This document shows positions 7,123 through 13,556 of a DNA stretch of 13,556 nt, one piece after another. The stretch spans positions 1 through 13,556 of the forward strand of contig CAZHDI010000094.1 of the NCBI GenBank assembly GCA_964531285.1, written 5' to 3'. The DNA is from CAZHDI01 sp964531285. Lineage in GTDB: Bacteria; Pseudomonadota; Alphaproteobacteria; JAJFIK01. The translations under genes and the position numbers were made by a program. Every line of letters starts with the position of its first letter. The first letter of the stretch is position 1. Under the pieces are notes generated by a model. That model did not search any database and was not told the DNA's origin. It saw only the letters and a program-made list of their open reading frames with translations.

Positions 7123-10100
7123 ATGAAGATCGATCTTACCGGTCACGACCTTGGCCGTTTCACAACGATGCGGCGGCTTCTTCTGACCACAGCATCGCTG
7201 CTGGTCGTGTCGCTGCCGCAGGCCGCGATGGCACAGGACGTTGAGGTCGAAGCCGACGAGGCGGAGATCGAAGAGGTCGACATCGATGAAGTCGAGATGG
7301 ACGACGGCGAACAGATGGTCGTCACCGGCTCGCGCATCCGGCGGGACGAGTTCTCAAGTGCTTCGCCGCTGCAAATCATCTCAGGCCAGATCTCGCGGGA
7401 AGCCGGCCTCCTCGATCCGGTCGATATGCTCCAGTCCGCGTCTCAGTCGACCGGGACGCAGATCGACAACACGTTCCAGGGCTTCGTTCTCGACAACGGC
7501 CCTGGGTCCGCGCAGATCAATATCCGCGGTCTCGATCCGGAACGCTCGCTCATTCTGGTCAACGGTAAGCGCCTCGCGCCCTCGGGTGTCGGCGGAGCGC
7601 CCACCACGCCGAACCTGAACCAGATCCCGTCGATCATGATCGACCGCATCGAACTGCTGCTGGACGGTGCCTCGTCCGTTTACGGATCCGATGCGATCGG
7701 CGGTGTGGCCAATGTGATCCTGCGCAAGGATTTCGACGGTCTGGAGTTGGACCTGGCGCGCACCCAGCCCTTTGAGAGCGGCGGCGAAGAAACCCAGGCA
7801 TCCCTGGCCTGGGGTGCCACCTCGGATCGCGGATCGCTCGGTTTCGGCATCGAATATTACAACCGCAAGCAAATCGCCAAGGGCGACCGCGATGCTTTCG
7901 CCAATTGCGACGGCTATATCCAGATCGATGAAAACGGCGTCGAGCGGACTCGTGATCTTTCCTTCTCGCCGGGCACGACCGTAGACGACTGTAAGCTCGA
8001 TACGGTCAACCGCGTGTTCTTCAACAATTCGGTCTTCGGCAATGTGTGGTACACGCCGGGGCAGTCGAATATCGGCATCCCGAATTTCTCCGAAACAGTC
8101 GTTTCGTCTGGTCTGATCCCGTTCCGGCCGGATGTGCTGGTCGGCAGCGATCTGAATGGCGACGGCATCCCGGATGAAGCCATCGTGGACGGCAATGGCG
8201 ACGGCCTCGTCGATGTCGACCTGAAGGACAAGTTCTATAACTACGACGGGTCGCCGCTCGATCTGGAAAGCGATCTTCTGTCGCCGGTTCAGAGTTTCAA
8301 TGTGCTGTCCTATGGCGAGTACGATCTCGGCATTCTGGACAACATGGCCGTCTCGTTCGAGCTGCTCTACAACTACTTCGAAACGGACGTGACCACGGGC
8401 CCGTCGTTCTTCCAGCCGACGGTGCCGGCCACCAACCCGACCAATCCGTGTAACCGCACGACCAATCCGAACGGCGTCAATTGTACGGCGTTCTTCGGCC
8501 CCTTCGATCTCGGTGATTTCGATGCGCTGCCGACCATTCGGATCCGCGGCGATCGGGAGGAAATCGCGGTTCAGGGCGATCAATTGCGCTTTGTCGGCGG
8601 CTTGAGCGGCGATCTGTCGATCCTCGATGAGACCTTCGGCCTCAAGAACTGGGACTACGAGATTTACGGCGCATATTCGCGGTCCTACTCGCAATCCGAA
8701 GTTCAGGGCATCGACCGCGATAATCTGCAACTGTCGCTCAACACCACGGTGATCGATCCGGGGACGGGCGATCTCGTGTGCGGTATCGATTTCGACGGCG
8801 ACGGGCTTCCCGATCCTGATCTCCAGGATTTGAACGGCCAGCCGCTGGTCTCTCAGCAGTGCGTTCCGGTCAATCTGTTCGCGCCCAATATCTATGGACC
8901 GCGCGGCGGACGGCTGACCGATGAAGAGGCCGACTTCCTCTTTGCCAAGAGCACCTTCTCGACCGAAGTCGAACAGTTGGTGATCAGCGCGGTGTCCCAG
9001 GGCGATCTCTTCGTGCTGCCGTGGAATGGGACCGATGTGCCGCTGGTTGTCGGCTTCGAGTACCGCGATGACCGCATCGCGTCGATCCCGGACAATCAGG
9101 TTGAAAAGGGGCTGACCTTCTTCACCAACCGGGACCGCGGGGCCTCGGGCAGCCGGGACATCATCGAGTTCTTCGCGGAAAGCGAGGTCAATGTTCTGAC
9201 CGACCGGCCGTGGGCTGAAGAACTGACGCTGTCGGGTGCCGTACGCTACACGGATGAAAGCGAGTTCGGGTCGGCAACCACTTACAGCGTCAAGGGGATC
9301 TATCGTCCGCTCGATTGGTTCACCCTGCGCGGCACCTACGGTACGTCGTTCCGGGCACCGAATTTGCGCGAGCAATTCCTGCTGGGGACCACAGGCTTTG
9401 CGACAGTGTCTGACCCGTGCATCGTGCCGACGGCAGCCCGCGAAGTGCTCGATCCGCTGACCGGCGCCGAGAGCTACCGGGCCGACCAGGACACACGCAG
9501 TCAAGTGACGCTCGATAACTGCGCGGCCGCCGGCGTCGACCCGACGGCGCTCGGTCTGGATGTCACGGTCGGACAGTTGCAGTCGGTCGAGTCATCGCGG
9601 GCCGGGAACGCTGTGTTGCGGGATCAGGGGCTCCAGGGGCTCGAGGCCGAGACCTCCGATGCCTTAAATCTGGGCGTGGTGCTCGAACAGCCGGTGTTCG
9701 AGGATTTCAATCTGACCCTCTCGGTGAACTACTTCTCCATCGAGGTCGAAAACAGCGTCGAGGAATTGTCGGCCAATTTCCAGGTCAACGACTGCTTTGC
9801 GGACCCGGATAAGCCGAACCTGTCCAGCGGGTTCTGCGGCCTCATCCAACGGAATGCGACGACCGGCCTGATCGATCTGGTGGATGCCACCTTCCTGAAT
9901 ATCGGTGCCCTGACCTCCAAGGGCTATGACTTCAACTTGCTCTATGAGCAGGAGTTCGAAGTCTTCGAACGGCCCCTTGAGATCTCGCTGGATTTCCAGG
10001 CGGTTTATCAGGATGAGCAGGTCTTCCAGTTCGAGGACGATATCGATGATAATGCCGGCGAGACCGAAAGCCCGCACTGGCGCGGTGCGGTCAATTTCCT

Positions 10101-10434
10101 CGCTGACTACGGGGACTTCCGCTTCAACTGGTTCACCCGCTATATTGGTGGGGGCGAGGAAGCGCTGCCGCCGCTCGAGGACGGGGCTACCTGTGAGAAT
10201 CTCGGTCTGCAGTGCCGTCCGAAATACTTCACCGAGCAGTATTTCGTGCACAATGCATCCGTGACCTGGCGCCCGGAGACCTGGACCGCGACAGTTGGCG
10301 TGCGGAACGTCTTTGACCGGGATCCCGAGTTCATCGATACCGACGGCGTCTTCGGCGTGAACAATCTGCCGCTTGGTGTGCCGTACGATCTGGTGGGCCG
10401 GACTGCCTTCATCAACGTTTCGAAGACCTTCTGA
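7123..10434 (+). CDS. TonB-dependent receptor (large, peptide/nutrient-type)
   Basis: An outer-membrane active-transport channel of 1103 residues from ATG 7123. That ATG is chosen because GGGGG lies about eight bases upstream. ATG 7168, at residue 16, starts a standard signal peptide, MRRLLLTTASLLVVSLPQAA, cleaved after AMA, but lacks a ribosome-binding site. Next come an acidic linker (residues 39-63, 15 of 25 Asp/Glu), a TonB-box-like QMVVTGSRI (64-72), a plug domain with INIRGLDPERSLILVNGKRL and SSVYGSDAIGGVANVILRKD, and a long barrel with RGTYGTSFRAPNLREQFL. The protein ends in the barrel signature with a terminal Phe (INVSKTF). DLNGDGIPDE and DGNGDGLVDVD (343-366) and DFDGDGLPDPD (556-566) resemble calcium loops. 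Twelve cysteines form six consecutive pairs. The ligand is unknown; the downstream S9 peptidase suggests peptides. Confidence 0.93.
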   Translation: MKIDLTGHDLGRFTTMRRLLLTTASLLVVSLPQAAMAQDVEVEADEAEIEEVDIDEVEMDDGEQMVVTGSRIRRDEFSSASPLQIISGQISREAGLLDPVDMLQSASQSTGTQIDNTFQGFVLDNGPGSAQINIRGLDPERSLILVNGKRLAPSGVGGAPTTPNLNQIPSIMIDRIELLLDGASSVYGSDAIGGVANVILRKDFDGLELDLARTQPFESGGEETQASLAWGATSDRGSLGFGIEYYNRKQIAKGDRDAFANCDGYIQIDENGVERTRDLSFSPGTTVDDCKLDTVNRVFFNNSVFGNVWYTPGQSNIGIPNFSETVVSSGLIPFRPDVLVGSDLNGDGIPDEAIVDGNGDGLVDVDLKDKFYNYDGSPLDLESDLLSPVQSFNVLSYGEYDLGILDNMAVSFELLYNYFETDVTTGPSFFQPTVPATNPTNPCNRTTNPNGVNCTAFFGPFDLGDFDALPTIRIRGDREEIAVQGDQLRFVGGLSGDLSILDETFGLKNWDYEIYGAYSRSYSQSEVQGIDRDNLQLSLNTTVIDPGTGDLVCGIDFDGDGLPDPDLQDLNGQPLVSQQCVPVNLFAPNIYGPRGGRLTDEEADFLFAKSTFSTEVEQLVISAVSQGDLFVLPWNGTDVPLVVGFEYRDDRIASIPDNQVEKGLTFFTNRDRGASGSRDIIEFFAESEVNVLTDRPWAEELTLSGAVRYTDESEFGSATTYSVKGIYRPLDWFTLRGTYGTSFRAPNLREQFLLGTTGFATVSDPCIVPTAAREVLDPLTGAESYRADQDTRSQVTLDNCAAAGVDPTALGLDVTVGQLQSVESSRAGNAVLRDQGLQGLEAETSDALNLGVVLEQPVFEDFNLTLSVNYFSIEVENSVEELSANFQVNDCFADPDKPNLSSGFCGLIQRNATTGLIDLVDATFLNIGALTSKGYDFNLLYEQEFEVFERPLEISLDFQAVYQDEQVFQFEDDIDDNAGETESPHWRGAVNFLADYGDFRFNWFTRYIGGGEEALPPLEDGATCENLGLQCRPKYFTEQYFVHNASVTWRPETWTATVGVRNVFDRDPEFIDTDGVFGVNNLPLGVPYDLVGRTAFINVSKTF

Positions 10435-10478
10435 TCGGGGGAACCTGATCATGAGTGGTCCATGACAATCGATCCGAG

Positions 10479-10510
10479 GGGCGGCTGCGACCAGGCAGCC
10501 GCCCTTTTAT
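10479..10510 (+). terminator. Rho-independent terminator after the TonB-dependent receptor
   Basis: A perfect 10-bp GC-rich stem, GGGCGGCTGC (10479-10488) and GCAGCCGCCC (10495-10504), with a 6-nt loop GACCAG, is followed directly by TTTTAT. It sits 44 bp after the receptor stop and 51 bp before the preferred start of the S9 peptidase. It should end most receptor transcripts, so the peptidase needs read-through or its own promoter. Confidence 0.9.
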
Positions 10511-10561
10511 CGTATGGGCGCATGGTGGACCGGACACGAACGGGACCGAATGGGTGAAAGC

Positions 10562-12598
10562 ATGACACGGATGATGATGACGGCCGTCCTTGGTCTGATG
10601 ACCGTGATGACGGCGGCTGCACCGGCAGCCACACCGGCAATCGATATTGCGGACGGAACCGCCGGTGCCCTTGGTGCCGTCGATATCCAGGGGCGGACCG
10701 ATCTGCCGATCATCGAAGCGTTCGCGATGGACCCGGCGATGACGACCGCCCAAGTGTCGCCGGACGGCACGGCTCTGGCGACCATAGAGCGGCGCGCCAA
10801 GGACGGCGACAATTTCATCTTTATCTATGACACAGCGGATCTGACCCGCGATCCGGTGACATTGAGCGCGGCCCGGATGGATGTGGTCGATCTCTTCTGG
10901 GCCAATAATGAGCGGATCATCGTCACCTTCCGCCAGGATGTCGGCATGCTCGGCGAGGAAGGAACCAGCACGCGCCTTCTGACTCGGATTGCGTCGATCG
11001 ACAGGCGCGGCGAGGAATGGGTGGAATTGCCCCAGCGCAGTCCCGACCGGCGCAGCGATATCAGTCAGCTGATCGCCAATTTCTCGGTGGCGTCGATCAT
11101 CGACACGCTGCCCTGGGACCCGGATCATGTGCTGATCCGCTTCGACGACGATCAGAACGGCATCGCCGACACGTTCAAAGTGAATGTCGCGACCGGCGCG
11201 TCGCAACTTGTCGCCAAAGACAGCAACAAGCTGTCGATCCAGGGCGTCGATTTCGATGGCGAGGTGCGGCTGGCCTCGGGGTTCGACCCGGCCAGTCTGA
11301 CATTCTACAGCTATGCGCGGGAAAAGGGCGAGGATGAGTGGCTGGAGATCGGCTCTTCCGTGGCCAATCCGGACGCCTTTTCGTTGAATTTCTCCGCTCT
11401 CGGATTTTTCAATGAGGAGGATCCGAACGAGCTTCTCGTTTTGTCGAACCACGATGCGGATACGAGCGGCATCTATACGTTCGATGTGACGACACAGGCG
11501 TTCAAGGACCTTCTGTTCCGTCATCCGCGCTATGACGCGACCGGGGTTGCCACGGCCTTGAGCGCCGAGGGCAAGCGGCAAATCATCGCCTACAGTTATA
11601 TCGGCAAGGGCCCGGAGCGGGTTTATGTCGATGCGGCCGAGCAATCCTTGTACGACGCGATCGACGGCATTCTGCCCGAGGCCACAAACCGGATCGTCAG
11701 CCGGTCTGCTGACGACGCCATGATCGTGATCCGGTCCGAAGGGCCGCGCCGCCCGCCGTCGTGGTATCTCCTGCGCGACAAGGCCCGTATCGATTTCATC
11801 GGCACCCAGTATCCCTTTTTGGAAGAGGACGAGCTGTCGAGTGTCGACTGGAAGGCGTTTCGCGCCCGCGACGGGCTGACCATCCCGACACTGATTACCA
11901 TTCCGGACGGCGAGGGGCCGTTTCCGGTCGTCGTCAATCCCCATGGCGGACCGGCGGCCCGCGATGTTTGGGGCTTCGATCTGTGGGCCCAGTTGCTCGC
12001 CCATCATGGCTATTTGGTCGTTCAGCCGCAGTTTCGTTTTTCCACCGGTTTTGGGCGCGAACATGTGGAGGCGGGCTATCGCGAACTAGGGCTGAAGATG
12101 ATGGATGACGTCGAGGACGCGGTGCGCTTCGTCGTCTCGCAAGGGCTTGGCGATCCGGACCGCACGGCCGTGTTCGGCTGGAGCCATGGCGGCTATGATG
12201 CCTTTGTCGGGGCGTTCCGCGACCCCAATCCGTTCCAATGCGCGATTGCCGGGGCCGGTGTGTCCGATCTGGCGGCGCGGCGGTCGGATCTGTTCGAATT
12301 GGGATCGGTGACCCAGCGGATCTATCGGGAGTCGTATTTCGGCATCAGTCCGTTGGAGCATGTCGATAGCGTGGATATTCCGATCCTGGTCATTCACGGC
12401 AGCATCGATGAGCGGGTGCCCGTCTATCACAGCCGCCGCTTTGTGGATCGTCTCGAGGCCTTCGGCAAGCAGCACAAATATATCGAACTCGAGGGCGCCA
12501 ACCACTTCTTCGGGACGATCTATTACCGGCATTGGATGGAAATGTTTCCGGCCATGATCGATTGGCTGGACAATACCTGCGGTCTGAAGGCGGACTGA
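10562..12598 (+). CDS. Secreted S9 family peptidase (prolyl oligopeptidase type)
   Basis: A serine peptidase of the alpha/beta-hydrolase fold cleaving oligopeptides, probably in the periplasm. With ATG 10562 it has 678 residues and begins with a signal peptide (MTRMMMTAVLGLMTVMTAAA, then PAATPA). That start has GGTGAAAG directly upstream; ATG 10514, in frame, would add 16 residues before the signal and begin right after the terminator, so it is less likely. Residues ~35-420 form the expected beta-propeller region. The catalytic domain shows HGGP at 461-464, FSTGFGRE, the nucleophile Ser541 in GWSHGG, Asp616 in HGSIDERVPV and His648 in EGANHFF. All three triad residues are present, so it should be active. 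It fits acylaminoacyl/dipeptidyl peptidase-like S9 enzymes, which often sit beside TonB-dependent receptors; exact specificity is unknown. Confidence 0.92.
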   Translation: MTRMMMTAVLGLMTVMTAAAPAATPAIDIADGTAGALGAVDIQGRTDLPIIEAFAMDPAMTTAQVSPDGTALATIERRAKDGDNFIFIYDTADLTRDPVTLSAARMDVVDLFWANNERIIVTFRQDVGMLGEEGTSTRLLTRIASIDRRGEEWVELPQRSPDRRSDISQLIANFSVASIIDTLPWDPDHVLIRFDDDQNGIADTFKVNVATGASQLVAKDSNKLSIQGVDFDGEVRLASGFDPASLTFYSYAREKGEDEWLEIGSSVANPDAFSLNFSALGFFNEEDPNELLVLSNHDADTSGIYTFDVTTQAFKDLLFRHPRYDATGVATALSAEGKRQIIAYSYIGKGPERVYVDAAEQSLYDAIDGILPEATNRIVSRSADDAMIVIRSEGPRRPPSWYLLRDKARIDFIGTQYPFLEEDELSSVDWKAFRARDGLTIPTLITIPDGEGPFPVVVNPHGGPAARDVWGFDLWAQLLAHHGYLVVQPQFRFSTGFGREHVEAGYRELGLKMMDDVEDAVRFVVSQGLGDPDRTAVFGWSHGGYDAFVGAFRDPNPFQCAIAGAGVSDLAARRSDLFELGSVTQRIYRESYFGISPLEHVDSVDIPILVIHGSIDERVPVYHSRRFVDRLEAFGKQHKYIELEGANHFFGTIYYRHWMEMFPAMIDWLDNTCGLKAD

Positions 12599-12825
12599 CC
12601 GGGCCTGATCAAAGAGCCCCTTGCCCCGCCCCGTCCGTCACGGGTCGAGGCGTCGTCAATATTCACATAACGACGAACCCTCAACTCGGGGCACGACCTG
12701 ATACTTTATGCTGATTGCCGGGCCGGGCGGCCGAGGATCGATCCGCAAATCCGGGGTCTCATTCCCAAGAGGATCCTCAATGCCATGCGCGCCATCCATG
12801 GGACCTGCGGATCGGACACGGGCGG
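12599..12825. other. Convergent intergenic region between the S9 peptidase and LuxR regulator
   Basis: No gene recognised. It has only a weak hairpin, CCCGT-CCGTC-ACGGG (about 12631-12645), without a T-run, and spaced GAGGATC/GATCCTC arms (12733-12739 and 12772-12778). These could help terminate the two converging transcripts but are not convincing intrinsic terminators. Confidence 0.4.
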
Positions 12826-13494
12826 TTACCGGGCCGACAGCCTGTGCAAGAGGCTTATAAGGTCGGCTTGGCGCTTCATGTCGGTCTTGCGCAGGATCGC
12901 GCGCAACTGGGTACGGATGGTCGAGACCGCCACGCCCCGGCGCGCGGCGACATCGCTCACGGTCCCGCCCCGAAACAGATCGATCGCCAGGGAGGCTTCG
13001 GCCTGGGTCAGATCGAACAGGGCGACGAGATCGCGGCCCCGCAAGTGCGGCGTCTCGTCGAGGCATCGGATGGTCAGTTGGATCAGATCGATCACGTCCC
13101 GGGCTTGATCGATAATCGGCAGGGCACTGAACATAATTCGGCGAACTGCCGTGAGCCAGATCGCGAGGGCCTCTTGCTGTTGGTAAGGCGTGCCGATCCA
13201 TTTCAGGCAAGTGGCAAGGTCCGCCTTCGCGGCGTCCGTCAGCGGTGCCAGACGTCCGGCATTCGTGATGTCGAACGCTTCCGAGGCGCGCAGAGCATCT
13301 GGCGCGTCGCTGCTCATCATACGGACGGTTCGGTCCCGGTCGACCCACAGCCGCGCGGTGGAGGGATCGCTGAGAATAAGCCGATTGGGGGCGACGATGG
13401 CGTTCACCGACAGGCTTTCTTCTGGTTGGAGGCAGTCAGGACGGGCATCGGTCAAGTCATAGACATCACAATTTATCGGATTGACTTTGGTCAT
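12826..13494 (-). CDS. LuxR-type transcriptional regulator with PAS-like N-terminal region
   Basis: A 222-residue DNA-binding protein. The C-terminal part (about 160-217) is a LuxR/GerE helix-turn-helix: FDLTQAEASLAIDLFRGGTV, then SDVAARRGVAVSTIRTQLRA and ILRKTDMKRQADLISLL; the recognition helix is around 190-203. The LTxAEAxxA...TIRTxLxxIxxKTxxxRQAxLxxLL pattern is that of stand-alone regulators common in Alphaproteobacteria. The N-terminal 150 residues (PNRLILSDPSTARLWVDRD, AGRLAPLTDAAK) look like a degenerate PAS-type sensor; there is no response-regulator receiver domain and no clear acyl-homoserine-lactone pocket. The ATG at 13494 lacks an obvious Shine-Dalgarno. It converges on the S9 peptidase, so control of the receptor/peptidase genes is possible but unproven. 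The ligand is unknown. Confidence 0.82.
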   Translation of the reverse strand: MTKVNPINCDVYDLTDARPDCLQPEESLSVNAIVAPNRLILSDPSTARLWVDRDRTVRMMSSDAPDALRASEAFDITNAGRLAPLTDAAKADLATCLKWIGTPYQQQEALAIWLTAVRRIMFSALPIIDQARDVIDLIQLTIRCLDETPHLRGRDLVALFDLTQAEASLAIDLFRGGTVSDVAARRGVAVSTIRTQLRAILRKTDMKRQADLISLLHRLSAR

Positions 13495-13556
13495 GATAGC
13501 GACAATTGCGATTGCAATCCATACCCAGGCGTTAGATACTGACTTTAGGTTCCCCT
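13495..13556. promoter_or_regulatory. Upstream region of the LuxR regulator with a GATTGCAATC palindrome
   Basis: A perfect 10-bp palindrome, GATTGCAATC (13510-13519), overlaps a second ATTGC half (13505-13509) 16-25 bases upstream of the regulator start. The site is placed where a repressor or autoregulator could act. The promoter hexamers cannot be assigned with confidence because the region ends at the window edge. Confidence 0.3.

Noticed and set aside
7381..9504. A 707-codon minus-strand open frame opposite the TonB-dependent receptor
   Set aside because: Antisense shadow of a strongly supported receptor gene, with no recognisable domain.
10514..10561. An earlier in-frame ATG for the S9 peptidase
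   Set aside because: It lies five bases after the terminator T-run, has no ribosome-binding site and would place 16 polar residues before a good signal peptide.
10412..12064. A 550-codon minus-strand open frame opposite the S9 peptidase
   Set aside because: Antisense shadow; the plus strand carries a complete catalytic triad and signal peptide.

Overview
The window looks like high-GC Alphaproteobacteria chromosome. A TonB-dependent receptor with a signal peptide shows an outer membrane, and the gene set (lactate permease, AbgT carrier, spinster-type MFS, S9 peptidase) suits a free-living heterotroph, possibly marine. Genus and order cannot be set from sequence alone. Two runs of exactly 100 N (1640-1739 and 5779-5878) are scaffold gap placeholders, so this is a draft or metagenome-derived assembly. 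Both gaps fall in or beside genes and damage them.

Left part, minus strand: an L-lactate permease (lldP/lctP family, split by the first gap) is followed 46 bp later by the N-terminal part of phosphoenolpyruvate synthase (ppsA), which runs off the left edge. Together they suggest lactate uptake coupled to gluconeogenic re-entry of pyruvate as PEP.

Middle part, plus strand: a 419-bp divergent region holds inverted repeats, a likely operator palindrome and a 12-codon leader ORF whose stop overlaps the start of a spinster-like MFS transporter. An AbgT-family transporter follows. After the second gap comes an open frame whose first ~70 residues resemble a GT39/PMT-type membrane glycosyltransferase, and whose remainder is clearly the C-terminal part of an FAD-dependent oxidoreductase of the kind found in polysaccharide clusters. 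This is probably an assembly chimera, but a real deletion or fusion is possible.

Right part, plus strand: a ~400-bp region with inverted repeats precedes a large TonB-dependent receptor (about 1,100 aa) with an acidic N-terminal linker, calcium-loop-like Asp/Gly motifs and exactly six cysteine pairs. A strong intrinsic terminator separates it from a secreted S9 (prolyl oligopeptidase-type) peptidase. Receptor plus peptidase suggests peptide scavenging. Convergent to the peptidase is a LuxR-type regulator with a PAS-like N-terminal region, on the minus strand at the right edge.

No RNA genes, CRISPR arrays, insertion sequences or phage genes were seen. The window is mostly ordinary transport and nutrient-acquisition genes. 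The least explained points are the chimeric frame at 5879-6721, the coupled leader peptide and palindrome before the MFS gene, and the organisation of the receptor.
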